DNA from: Candidatus Cryptobacteroides fimicaballi | GTDB taxonomy: Bacteria > Bacteroidota > Bacteroidia > Bacteroidales > UBA932 | NCBI GenBank assembly: GCA_018065485.1 | Contig: JAGHTF010000011.1 | Span: 1 to 41,038 of the forward strand | Reading direction: 5' to 3' | Length of the DNA stretch: 41,038 nt | Shown: positions 6,812-14,655 of the stretch, one piece after another | Numbering within the stretch: position 1 is the first letter of the stretch | Layout of the letters: each line of letters opens with the position of its first letter | Made by a program: the position numbers and the translations under genes | The notes under the pieces: model-generated | Database searches by the model: none | Told to the model about the DNA's origin: nothing | The model's input: the letters and a program-made list of their open reading frames with translations, nothing else

Positions 6812-8628
6812 TATCTTATTCTCTCTATAATCATATCTCCATTACCGAAAAATTCCGGGGTCTGCGCCCCACCCCTGATTTTCGCAGCTTCCGATGAAAC
6901 TTTTTTCGTAACGAATTTCACAAGTTCATCCATAGTAATGGAGCCATTGTCATCTTCATCGGCATCTCCTTGGAGCCCGATAGTAAGGAAGTATGTAAAA
7001 AGTCCTGATTGCGACTGGTCATAACCCAGGGAAGTTTGCTCTCCGGTAGAAGAGGTGAAGAGCCTGAACTCTGGATTAATCTCCCAAGGACGTTGAGAAA
7101 TAAACTGGTTGGAGATGCGCACCCCCTTTGTCCCGGAAATATTTTCGGCGGCAAGTGACGCTGTCTGACGGGAAGACCCACTGAAGCAGGCATCCAGAAT
7201 AACCGTAACCGATTTTGCTCCAAGAGAATTCAAATCGGCATACAACCTGTTTACACTATATCCTCTGTCACTTATAAGCTCCTTTCTGGCATCGTACGGG
7301 AACAGAAATACATCCGGTTTGCCTTCGGTGTCATAGTCGGGAATTCCGTGCCCGGAATAGAAAACAAACACGTCGGTTTTCCCGGGAATTACAACCTGTT
7401 TCAAATAACCGTAGCGGGAATCGAAGCAATCGCTCAGGGCCGCCCCGGTAACCTTTTCATTCACAAGAACCTTGACATCGTTTATACCCATTGAAGTAGT
7501 AAGGTATTTGGCCATAAGCTGGGCATCGCGCGCTGCATAGGGAGCGGGAGCAACCCCGTAGGAATTCTTTTCGGCGCCTATCACAATGGCAACTGCGTCT
7601 TCGTATAAAGGCAGGCCAACCGGTGCCTGGCTAATATCACGTATGTTGGAAGTAATTCTGTTCGACTGGGAATATACCCTTGTCTGCTGCATAGCAAGCA
7701 GTCCTGCACGGTCTCCCTTTATATCCACAATCTTGGGAACGTCCGGTACTTTATCCAAAGATATAGGAATCTGCGCCGAGGCAAGGTTTCCGAATCCCGA
7801 TTCTTCGGTCAGGCTTATCTTTACCGGCAAATACTTTCCCTTTTGAACATAACTGTTGTTGGGACTCAGACGGAACGAGACTTCGGCAGTCTGCCCTACA
7901 AGCAAATCATTCAGAGTTCCATTAATTTCTGAAGCCAGCCCCGTATCTGTCATCAGAAGGATATTGGGATCTTCCGAGTTAATCGTATAGGAGATGCTCC
8001 TGGCCTCGCCCATACCGGTATTCTGCAGAAGCAGCTTGGCCCACACCACTTCTCCGGTCTGAACCTTTCCGTCGGGGTTGCCGTTCCTTGCCCGTGCGCC
8101 CCTGCCGGAGTCTACAATGGAAACACCCTGCAACGAAATAACCGCCTTCTGGAATTCACAGGTGCTAAGCAACAGTTTGGCATCAATATCATAGCCCATC
8201 CGTTCCCGAACCTTGATATCAAAAAACACAGAATCGGTGGGGATGGAAATGTCGGCATAAATAGGAAAGTCAAGTTCCTTACGGCTGTTGGCGAAAATAT
8301 CGGCAGTCACCGATTTGGTTTCACAGAATAGCCCCTGAACATCTTTGTATGGAGTAACAAAAACCTCAACCCCTGAAGCATCTCCGCCATAATTCTGAAG
8401 TTTCAGAAGAATGTGACCGCTTTCCTTCGCCTCAAGGATCTTGTTGCCATTGTCGTCGATAAAATCAATGTCAACATAGAGTTCTGGAGGCATAAAGATT
8501 CCTGTCACCTCATCCATAGAAAAGTTTATTACCTTGGAAACCGCCGATTGTGCGGCCGAACGCTGAGAGAATATCATAACAGCCGAAAGGGCTGTTATTA
8601 CCGATAAGAACCTATATAATTTTTCCAT
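6811..8628 (-). CDS. Secreted caspase-family (peptidase C14) protein with EF-hand-like loop
   Basis: The ATG at 8628 is chosen because it begins a signal peptide (MEKLYRFLSVITALSAVMIF, cleavage near AAQ27). The ORF track's earlier start would put 48 unlikely residues before it and overlap the upstream gene. The 605-residue protein has about 300 residues of Ig/CARDB-like beta domains, then a caspase-fold domain from about 342. The catalytic pair is visible as His427 in 'FYSGHG' and Cys481 in 'DACFSG'. A loop DEDDNGSITMDE at 557-568 fits the EF-hand calcium pattern at every key position. Such enzymes cut after basic or acidic residues; the substrate here is unknown. A TATATTTG element lies just upstream, so it may have its own promoter. 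Confidence 0.85.
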   Translation of the reverse strand: MEKLYRFLSVITALSAVMIFSQRSAAQSAVSKVINFSMDEVTGIFMPPELYVDIDFIDDNGNKILEAKESGHILLKLQNYGGDASGVEVFVTPYKDVQGLFCETKSVTADIFANSRKELDFPIYADISIPTDSVFFDIKVRERMGYDIDAKLLLSTCEFQKAVISLQGVSIVDSGRGARARNGNPDGKVQTGEVVWAKLLLQNTGMGEARSISYTINSEDPNILLMTDTGLASEINGTLNDLLVGQTAEVSFRLSPNNSYVQKGKYLPVKISLTEESGFGNLASAQIPISLDKVPDVPKIVDIKGDRAGLLAMQQTRVYSQSNRITSNIRDISQAPVGLPLYEDAVAIVIGAEKNSYGVAPAPYAARDAQLMAKYLTTSMGINDVKVLVNEKVTGAALSDCFDSRYGYLKQVVIPGKTDVFVFYSGHGIPDYDTEGKPDVFLFPYDARKELISDRGYSVNRLYADLNSLGAKSVTVILDACFSGSSRQTASLAAENISGTKGVRISNQFISQRPWEINPEFRLFTSSTGEQTSLGYDQSQSGLFTYFLTIGLQGDADEDDNGSITMDELVKFVTKKVSSEAAKIRGGAQTPEFFGNGDMIIERIR

Positions 8629-8646
8629 ACTCCAACACTTGCTCGC

Positions 8647-8654
8647 CAAATATA
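8647..8654 (-). promoter_or_regulatory. Putative internal -7 element before the caspase gene
   Basis: The minus strand reads TATATTTG 18 bases before the caspase ATG, in the 37-base gap after the transglutaminase-like gene. No convincing -33 TTTG is seen at the right distance. It may allow the caspase and downstream surface genes to be expressed separately from the sigma-factor part of the cluster. Confidence 0.4.
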
Positions 8655-8665
8655 CAAAAACCGCT

Positions 8666-10114
8666 CTATATAACATATATACGAGCCTTCTTATCAACGT
8701 ATTTGGGCATACACATTCCGGCCGTAGCCCCGATGAACGTAGGGTCGCATATAAAATATCTGCCATCCTCAAGATTTACATAATGTCCATCGCATCCTTC
8801 ATCAAAGCGTACTGCTGTTGCTATATGGTCGTCATATTCCAACAGTATGACTTTCTTCCCAGTCAATCTGCGTACGAGGAAAGAGAAAAGAATGGCACGG
8901 TCTTCACAATCGTTGGCTTCGTATATGAAATTTTCTTCGCAGAAGAATTGCTTCTCGTACCCGAACTGGTCTGAATCTACTTTATAGGAAAAATCATAAT
9001 GAAGGAACCGAAGAAGCTCGTTTATCTTCCCCGGAACGTCAAGGGCTGCCAACTTTTCTCCCAATTGCAAGAACAGGGATTCCGAAAACCTGCTGTCGGG
9101 GGCAGACTGGGCATAGACATTAACCGTAGTCTGGGGGTATCTTTCATAAAATGACTTCAGGGCACCGTTGACCGGAATGTCCAGCTCACAGGCAAACACC
9201 TGGCTCTTGAAATGAGTCAATACGTATGAATCTTCACCACCCAGTGCAAGAGGCTTCCTTATCCTCAGGTCGAAAGGGTGGGTGTTCCCGCTGAAATCAG
9301 ACCTGTACGTAAATAAGACAGTGACCGGCGACTTGGCGTCGGCCAAATAATACCGGTATGTGTCAATGACCGTATATTTTCGGGCATAAACGGGTTGGAG
9401 CGATGCAAACAGGCATTCCAGCCGGTCGTCTGCCCTGGCAAGCTTTGCCATCATTCCCATCTGGTTAAGAACAAAAACCTCGAAAATAATTCTTTCCGAG
9501 TTTACGTTTTGTGGATATATTGCACAAGACAAGGCTTGAACCCATTCCAGGACAGCCCAATCATTGAATCCGTAATTATCTCTGTTGTAACTGCACTCGT
9601 ATAATATCTGTGTAAAGTCCTCCCACCCCAATTTTTGCCAGAATTCTCCCACGTCAGATTCCGATATTCCCCGCGGATGAAAGCTGCCGTAAGCGGCAGG
9701 AACTTTTACTTCCTGAATGGAATCATAAAACCCAAACCTCACAGTCCTTACGGAAACGCTTGAGGAAGCCGAGTGCGAAACATTACCTGCTTGATAGACG
9801 GTACATCCTAAAGTATCAACTATTTCCGAGGCCTTCAGCGCTCCGCCCGAAGATTTGTCCGAGCCGCCTGCAACAGTGGGAGAATAAGGCTGGGGAGAAA
9901 TTACACTGCTTTCGGGCTCCGATATCAGGAATTGTTCCCAATTCGAACTTATTGTTCTGGCAAATTCTGCATTGAGAGAATCGCTGAAATTGCGATGAGC
10001 ATCCCGGGCTTTTTTGACAAAATCATCGTACGTGCGGTGAAAGTCCTGTCCGTACGCATTTGGAAGAGCTGCCGCAAACAGGACAGTTATCACTAATATC
10101 CTAACCGCCTTCAT
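8666..10114 (-). CDS. Secreted transglutaminase-like (papain-fold) protein
   Basis: A 482-residue protein with a signal peptide cleaved near AYGQ (about residue 22). The C-terminal part has the order and spacing of a transglutaminase-like triad: Cys403 in 'ANDCEDRAILF', His430 in 'DDHIATAV' and Asp457 in 'ICDPTF'. This is the core found in microbial transglutaminase-like peptidases or amidases. The N-terminal ~350 residues are not recognised. The gene overlaps the candidate anti-sigma gene by four bases (ATGA). It should act in the periplasm or outside, next to the caspase-like enzyme. Whether it cross-links, cuts or deamidates cannot be told from sequence. Confidence 0.75.
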   Translation of the reverse strand: MKAVRILVITVLFAAALPNAYGQDFHRTYDDFVKKARDAHRNFSDSLNAEFARTISSNWEQFLISEPESSVISPQPYSPTVAGGSDKSSGGALKASEIVDTLGCTVYQAGNVSHSASSSVSVRTVRFGFYDSIQEVKVPAAYGSFHPRGISESDVGEFWQKLGWEDFTQILYECSYNRDNYGFNDWAVLEWVQALSCAIYPQNVNSERIIFEVFVLNQMGMMAKLARADDRLECLFASLQPVYARKYTVIDTYRYYLADAKSPVTVLFTYRSDFSGNTHPFDLRIRKPLALGGEDSYVLTHFKSQVFACELDIPVNGALKSFYERYPQTTVNVYAQSAPDSRFSESLFLQLGEKLAALDVPGKINELLRFLHYDFSYKVDSDQFGYEKQFFCEENFIYEANDCEDRAILFSFLVRRLTGKKVILLEYDDHIATAVRFDEGCDGHYVNLEDGRYFICDPTFIGATAGMCMPKYVDKKARIYVI

Positions 10115-10452
10115 TCCTGTACCTCACTTTTTCCCGCCAAAGAATCGGCTTGCATATAAAAAGCACTGTCAGCTGCGGCAGCCGAGGCGTGAACATAAGA
10201 CTCCTCTGAAAGGACTGCCGGAGTGCCTGATCCATCGACCTCCGGCCTTGAAATTACTGCAACTGCGGCAATGGCGGCAACTGCAAGAACTGCAGAAGCG
10301 CAATAGAAGAGTGGCCGATGGCCTCGTTCAGCCTGTTTCCCAGAGTTCATAGCTGTTCCAATGAACGAACGGGCACGCTCGCTATCCAGTTCTTCTGCCG
10401 GTTTAACGTCGGCAAGCAAAGATGCTTTTTCTATCTGCTTATTTTCAGTCAT
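10111..10452 (-). CDS. Small single-span membrane protein, candidate anti-sigma factor
   Basis: Starting at the ATG one base after the sigma-factor stop, the product is 113 residues. A hydrophilic N-terminal segment of about 45 residues is followed by one strong transmembrane helix (YCASAVLAVAAIAAVAVIS, about 50-68) and an Ala/Ser-rich outer tail. The topology (cytoplasmic head, one helix, external tail) and the position directly after an ECF sigma gene suggest an anti-sigma factor or membrane tether. No zinc-binding HxxxCxxC motif is present, so the assignment is by context only. Earlier in-frame TTG and ATG starts exist but would overlap the sigma gene. Confidence 0.5.
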   Translation of the reverse strand: MTENKQIEKASLLADVKPAEELDSERARSFIGTAMNSGKQAERGHRPLFYCASAVLAVAAIAAVAVISRPEVDGSGTPAVLSEESYVHASAAAADSAFYMQADSLAGKSEVQE

Positions 10453-10453
10453 A

Positions 10454-11041
10454 TCACACATAATCTTCAAGCTTTTTCCTTATCTGCCTCGAGAGTCTGT
10501 TTTTCAATGTGTAAACATAATCCACCGTCATCCCGAACTCTTTGGAAACCTCCTGCGGATCTTTGTCTTCCAAAAATATCTTCTCTGCTATCCTGCGGTC
10601 CCGCTCATTCTTTATAGCATCTATCGAATTACGGATGTCCAGTTCTATCCCCCTGTCTATACTCTCTACCCAATCACCCCGGAAACTTTCCCACTTATCA
10701 CTTATAGTAATGAGCCCGTTCAAATCTATCTTCGATCTCTTATAATCCCTGAAAAATCTGAAAGAAACCGAAGATATCCAGGTGCTGAGAGCCGCCTTGG
10801 ATGAATCATACATCCTCAGACGCCTCCAGTTATCTTCGTAAAGGTAAAGGAAGAATTCATCTACCAGGTCCGACACCTCGACCTTGGCGTCGAAAAGCTT
10901 GTAGATATGATATTGAAAAGTAGATGAGAATTTTTCGTAGAAGAAATATACCACGGCATCCTGATTCCCCTTGAGAACATAGGAAACCAGACGGTCGTCC
11001 GAACATTTTCTGAAATCTCTCTTAACGGTAAATGAGATCAT
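10454..11041 (-). CDS. ECF-type RNA polymerase sigma factor
   Basis: The 195-residue protein has sigma region 2 at about 20-100 ('YFFYEKFSSTFQYHIYKLF...DLVDEFFLYLYEDNW.RLR.YDSS.ALSTWISSVSFRFFRD') and a region-4 helix-turn-helix at about 138-188 ('AEKIFLEDKDPQEVSKEFGMTVDYVYTLKNRLSRQIRKKL'). Regions 1.1 and 3 are absent, which is the ECF group layout. Its ATG overlaps the upstream stop (ATGA). It probably directs transcription of this cluster and perhaps other envelope genes, held in check by the membrane protein encoded next. The target promoter is not known. Confidence 0.85.
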   Translation of the reverse strand: MISFTVKRDFRKCSDDRLVSYVLKGNQDAVVYFFYEKFSSTFQYHIYKLFDAKVEVSDLVDEFFLYLYEDNWRRLRMYDSSKAALSTWISSVSFRFFRDYKRSKIDLNGLITISDKWESFRGDWVESIDRGIELDIRNSIDAIKNERDRRIAEKIFLEDKDPQEVSKEFGMTVDYVYTLKNRLSRQIRKKLEDYV

Positions 11042-11940
11042 TGCTCTTCTTTCTGCCTTACAACAATGTCGACAATTTTCACTGTCATATCAATATCTTG
11101 CCTGCGGCTCTTTGAAAGCCACTTCTGGAAGGCTTCGAAAGAAAGGTTTGCCGGCTTTTCCTGCTGTTCTGCAGATAAATCGTCAAGAGGTCGTACAAAC
11201 CTGTTTGGAGAAAAGACAATATATATGCGGTTTATTTCCACCTCTCCTCCGCAGGTTATCACGTAGTCACTATATGTTTTTTCTACATATCTGTTCTCCG
11301 AAGCAGAATAGACATTCGAGTGTCTTGAAAAGAAAACACGCCTCTCCCCCGCTTCTACTGGAATACTGCCCTCTTTCTGGAATTTCAGGGGAAGGAGGCG
11401 GCTTATTCCTGTCTTGTCATACAGGTAAATGGCAACATATCCGTCCACAGGAGAAGTGAAAGATACAAAAAGGTCATCACCATCCCTGAATTCGTCACTC
11501 TCGAATTTGTCACCCGTGCCATTGCGAAGAATCCTGGCATCGAACTGGATTCTCGCTGCCTTAAGTTCTCTTATCCTTCCCTTTACGTGAACTTTGACAA
11601 CCTGTAAATTCTGCTCGTAACTTAGAGAAAAAGCAGGCTTTCCTATTGTTTCCAGCCACTCGCCTTTAACCTCGCTTTCGCCAAGGGACAGAAAAGACAC
11701 TGAACCCGATTCGCCCCTGTTCTCGATAAATGTGGAATTGTTTACTCCCACAACTGTCCCGAAATTGTCGGCTATAATCTGAATCTTTGCCCTTTCCAAT
11801 GCTATTACCTTTGCCTGGTCCGGGGTTATGCTTGTGGGACCGTAATATATATAATCACCCGATGCCGTCAGCGTTTTCTGCGCCAACGACATCGAGGGAA
11901 TCAAAAGCAGCACTGCTGCAATAAATCCTTTCAAATTCAT
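11038..11940 (-). CDS. Secreted DUF4384-domain protein
   Basis: The 300-residue protein has a signal peptide ending SLAQ (about residue 21). An N-terminal region ('ALERAKIQIIADNFGTVV') resembles LPP20/FlgP-like periplasmic domains. From about 145 comes a DUF4384 domain, seen in 'FRDGDDLFVSFTSPVDGYVAIYLYD'. DUF4384 is often found joined to or beside caspase-family peptidases in other bacteria; here the caspase gene is three genes away in the same cluster. It shares one base with the upstream stop (TAATG) and four with the sigma gene. It may recognise or present the signal that the system answers; this is inference. Confidence 0.7.
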   Translation of the reverse strand: MNLKGFIAAVLLLIPSMSLAQKTLTASGDYIYYGPTSITPDQAKVIALERAKIQIIADNFGTVVGVNNSTFIENRGESGSVSFLSLGESEVKGEWLETIGKPAFSLSYEQNLQVVKVHVKGRIRELKAARIQFDARILRNGTGDKFESDEFRDGDDLFVSFTSPVDGYVAIYLYDKTGISRLLPLKFQKEGSIPVEAGERRVFFSRHSNVYSASENRYVEKTYSDYVITCGGEVEINRIYIVFSPNRFVRPLDDLSAEQQEKPANLSFEAFQKWLSKSRRQDIDMTVKIVDIVVRQKEEQ

Positions 11941-12620
11941 TATCTGGCAGCCTGTTCCCAGATTGCGTCAAGTTGTTTGTGAAGGTCCTCTCCCTTCTCT
12001 TCCAGTTGTTTCTTTACAACATCCTTAGCAACATTCATTGCCATTTTCGCATTATAAGCAAGTGTAAGACGAACCTCTACTCCTTTATTCGGAAGATCAC
12101 GATAACACTCTATCACAGTGACGGTAACTCCAAGTCTTTGCATAATGAGGTTTTTGCTTGCGGAAACCGTGTTTGCAATAGACGTTGCAGCAGCCTGGCT
12201 TATCTGTTCATTGCCTACAGTACTTTCTATCAAAGCTGTAACTTCTGACTGAATCAATCCTGCAATGTTGGTCTTTGCAAGTTCGAGTGCCTGCATCTTT
12301 GCAGCATCGTAAGTAGCACCGGGAGACATTGCATCACCGATAATCCACTTGGGAAGTCCGGCATCTTCAAATTCGTAATACATTTTGTAGGAACGGTCAA
12401 GTTGCTTTTCCAAAGGCAGTTGTCCGGGAGCTACCTTCCAACCTTGTTTGAGCAAAGACTTGGATTCCTTACGGGCTGCCTTTGATGCTTTCGCATTCAA
12501 TTCTGTCTGAGCGAATTTAGAATACTGTTTTCTCTCCTTGATAGTTTCTCTGGCAGACTGGGCATTTGCAATGTTGCAAAGAATAAGGACTGCCATTACG
12601 ATAGAAAGTGACTTTTTCAT
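11940..12620 (-). CDS. Secreted LPP20-like protein, first gene of the sigma/caspase cluster
   Basis: A 226-residue product with a signal peptide (MKKSLSIVMAVLILCNIANAQ), a Lys/Ala-rich helical segment (about 25-60), then a compact domain with 'AKMQALELAKTNIAGLIQSEVTALIEST', a pattern typical of LPP20-type periplasmic proteins that also appears in the next gene. No catalytic motif is seen. It leads the cluster, 55 bases downstream of a TAAATTTG element. The function is unknown; a sensor or structural role in the envelope is possible. Confidence 0.6.
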   Translation of the reverse strand: MKKSLSIVMAVLILCNIANAQSARETIKERKQYSKFAQTELNAKASKAARKESKSLLKQGWKVAPGQLPLEKQLDRSYKMYYEFEDAGLPKWIIGDAMSPGATYDAAKMQALELAKTNIAGLIQSEVTALIESTVGNEQISQAAATSIANTVSASKNLIMQRLGVTVTVIECYRDLPNKGVEVRLTLAYNAKMAMNVAKDVVKKQLEEKGEDLHKQLDAIWEQAAR

Positions 12621-12675
12621 ATTGTGCTAAATTTTGTTTTCAATTATTTGTAGGATTACATCACGTAAAATCTAT

Positions 12676-12683
12676 CAAATTTA
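12676..12683 (-). promoter_or_regulatory. Putative -7 element for the sigma/caspase cluster
   Basis: The minus strand reads TAAATTTG, a match to TAnnTTTG, 55 bases before the ATG at 12620, inside a very AT-rich stretch. No good -33 TTTG is seen at 19-20 bases, which might mean that an alternative sigma factor is used. Confidence 0.4.
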
Positions 12684-12700
12684 TTAAATTTTTTTTAGTC

Positions 12701-12721
12701 ATTGCGGTTGCAACCCGCAAT
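12701..12721. repeat. 21-bp palindrome after the nitroreductase gene
   Basis: ATTGCGG and CCGCAAT form a seven-base-pair stem around TTGCAAC. It starts seven bases beyond the nitroreductase stop on the minus strand. It could be a transcription end hairpin, but the minus strand continues with A rather than T residues, so a protein-binding site is equally possible. The core GTTGCAAC is also the core of the operator at 289-308. Confidence 0.35.
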
Positions 12722-12727
12722 CTCCTA

Positions 12728-13201
12728 CTATGCCTCGTACCCCAGGGCTATGACGCACAGGATTCTGCGGCCGGCGGGGATGTCTATTACCGTGCGGAGG
12801 TAGTCTTCGGCGCTGCCGGCAGATGCGTCCTTGCGGCTGCGGGGGCGTCCGTTAACGTGAACCCAACAGCTTCCGAGGCCCTTATCGACGGCGGAAAGAT
12901 GGAGGAACGTGGCGCTTATGGCGGCGTTATCTACCCACAGGTCGGTCTTTTCGGGGTTGCCCATCACCACAATAGCGGCAGCGGCCCCTTTGATAAGGGC
13001 GGAGCCGAAATCCCGCATCTCGGATATGGCCTTGAGCGTGGCTTTATCTTCAACTACCAAAAACTCACTGCTTTTGCAGTTCTTTGAAGACGGGGCGGTG
13101 AGAGCCTCCGATATCATTTCGTCGATGATGGCACGAGCCACCGTCCGGTCAGTGAATTTTCTGACGCTGTGCCTTGCGGCAATCAATTCCTTGTATTCCA
13201 T
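12728..13201 (-). CDS. Nitroreductase-family FMN oxidoreductase
   Basis: The 157-residue product has the nitroreductase opening 'IAARHSVRKFTDRTV' and 'ALTAPSSKNCKSSEFLVVED' (FMN phosphate and ring contacts), and the C-terminal 'DIPAGRRILCVIALGY'. This is a short, minimal version of the family, which uses NAD(P)H and FMN to reduce varied substrates. It ends the long operon, 12 bases after the PanE-like gene. A role with the flavoenzyme/aconitase X set is suggested by position only. Confidence 0.85.
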   Translation of the reverse strand: MEYKELIAARHSVRKFTDRTVARAIIDEMISEALTAPSSKNCKSSEFLVVEDKATLKAISEMRDFGSALIKGAAAAIVVMGNPEKTDLWVDNAAISATFLHLSAVDKGLGSCWVHVNGRPRSRKDASAGSAEDYLRTVIDIPAGRRILCVIALGYEA

Positions 13202-13213
13202 TGTTTACAATCT

Positions 13214-14218
13214 TTACTTGAACATCCGTAGATTGTCGAAAGACGGACTCAACTCCCCTTCTTCTATCCTGTGTACAATCTCAACCACCTTGTCGTTCAT
13301 AGGGGTAGGACATCCTACCTTCCGACCGTAGGCGCAGACACTGCCGTTGATGGAATCGACCTCGGTTTTCTTACCGTTCTCTATATCCTGCAGCATACTG
13401 GCCTTGAGCAGACGGTGCTTCTTGATTGCAAAGGGAAGCAGCAGCAGTGAAACCGCCTTCTTGACAGGATTGGAATAGTTGAAAAGCTTCACGATGTCCT
13501 TGCCCTGAACCGGCTCTATGCGTATTCCTCCGGCCGAGCACACGTCCATACACTCCTTCATTATGGCCTGCACAATCTTCCTCTGGGGAATATCGGATAC
13601 CGTTTCTCCGAAAGTACAGCCCAACACTGCGCTCATTCCGGAAAAAGCGGCGTTGATGAGCAGCTTGCTCCAGCGGGCTCCTATGAAATTATCCTCCATC
13701 TCCACAGGGCCCATAAGTTCGAGCAGAGCCTTAACGTCCGTAATGTGGGCATTGGGCTTGGGGCTCGTGGAACCCAGGGAGAAAGTGAGGCTGTCCGGTT
13801 CGCTGGTAAGTTCGCACACTCCGTCTCCGGTCTTTGTCGCACCCCAGGCCACCGTACAGCCCAGCACGTGGTCTTCGCCCACGATTTCAGCGATAAGCAT
13901 CTCCGGAATTCCGTTCTGAAGCGTCACTATCACTCCGTCTTCGGTCAAAAAATCCTTCAGGAAGGTAACCACTTCCCGGTTCTGGAGCTGCTTTGTCATA
14001 AGGAAGACAATGTCGTACTTCCCTGTCATCTCCTCGGGAGTGTACACTTCTACCTTCTGGGTAAAGTTCACGGTTCCCGTAACAACAGCACCGTTCCTGC
14101 GGATGGCTTCGACGTGCGCCCTGTTCCGGTTTATAAGGTCAATCTTGCCTCCGTTCTTTGTAATGTAGGCTCCCAGGATCATTCCCAGGGAGCCTGCTCC
14201 GTAAATTGCCGCTCTCAT
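13214..14218 (-). CDS. Ketopantoate-reductase (PanE/ApbA) family protein
   Basis: A 334-residue protein with an N-terminal Rossmann motif 'AIYGAGSLGMILGAYI', a 'TLQNGI' segment and the C-terminal helical ApbA_C domain ('ARWSKLLINAAFSG', 'SMLQDIENGKKTEVDSINGSV'). The family reduces 2-keto acids with NADPH, classically ketopantoate to pantoate. No panB, panC or panD lies nearby, and the gene overlaps aconitase X small subunit by four bases (ATGA). It may therefore serve a different keto acid made by the neighbouring enzymes. Confidence 0.8.
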   Translation of the reverse strand: MRAAIYGAGSLGMILGAYITKNGGKIDLINRNRAHVEAIRRNGAVVTGTVNFTQKVEVYTPEEMTGKYDIVFLMTKQLQNREVVTFLKDFLTEDGVIVTLQNGIPEMLIAEIVGEDHVLGCTVAWGATKTGDGVCELTSEPDSLTFSLGSTSPKPNAHITDVKALLELMGPVEMEDNFIGARWSKLLINAAFSGMSAVLGCTFGETVSDIPQRKIVQAIMKECMDVCSAGGIRIEPVQGKDIVKLFNYSNPVKKAVSLLLLPFAIKKHRLLKASMLQDIENGKKTEVDSINGSVCAYGRKVGCPTPMNDKVVEIVHRIEEGELSPSFDNLRMFK

Positions 14219-14655
14219 AATATTCTTACTGTTCCGTCTTCTGTTACTTCTATTGTATCACCGGTTTTCACCGTGTCAAGAAACTCCTGTCCCAGCTGGT
14301 CGATGGCAATGAGCTTGCTGTTCTCCCATACTACCGACAGTATCACGCCTGCCCCGGCCAGCGAATCGATATGCTCCGAAAACAGCAGGCAGGCAGGATT
14401 GATACCCATTGAGCAGATGACCTGAAGCACCATTCCCCCCGTTGTGGAGCCTATGGTCTGCGGAAGGCACAGGGCCTTGCCGGTAACGTTTTTCTGGAAG
14501 ATGTCCGGATTGTTCTGGTCGGCTATCTTCACTTTCTTAGCGTGCATTATCGCCGGACTCTGGAAACTTGCCAGAGTGTTCACGCCCTGATGGGACACAA
14601 CGGCCTCTCCTTTGTAATATCCGCCGTTCAGCACCCGTCCTTTGAATTCTTTCAT
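14215..14655 (-). CDS. Aconitase X small subunit (swivel domain, DUF126)
   Basis: The 146-residue product fits the DUF126 swivel domain: 'FKGRVLNGGYYKGEAVVS' at the start, 'GKALCLPQTIGSTTGG' in the middle and 'AGAGVILS' toward the end. In two-subunit aconitase X enzymes this piece caps the catalytic large subunit encoded immediately upstream; the genes overlap by ATGA. Characterised relatives are dehydratases (cis-3-hydroxy-L-proline in bacteria, phosphomevalonate in archaea). Confidence 0.85.
   Translation of the reverse strand: MKEFKGRVLNGGYYKGEAVVSHQGVNTLASFQSPAIMHAKKVKIADQNNPDIFQKNVTGKALCLPQTIGSTTGGMVLQVICSMGINPACLLFSEHIDSLAGAGVILSVVWENSKLIAIDQLGQEFLDTVKTGDTIEVTEDGTVRIL

Noticed and set aside
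8629-8772. Earlier start of the caspase ORF
   Set aside because: The 48 extra residues overlap the upstream gene and precede a good signal peptide; a -7 element also lies between.
12701-12721. Firm terminator call for the nitroreductase gene
   Set aside because: The stem is good, but on the minus strand it is followed by A-rich rather than T-rich sequence, so it is listed only as a palindrome.
13214-14218. Calling the PanE-family gene panE
   Set aside because: The fold is clear, but no pantothenate genes are adjacent and it is fused by overlap to aconitase X, so the classical substrate is not supported; coaX lies over 20 kb away.
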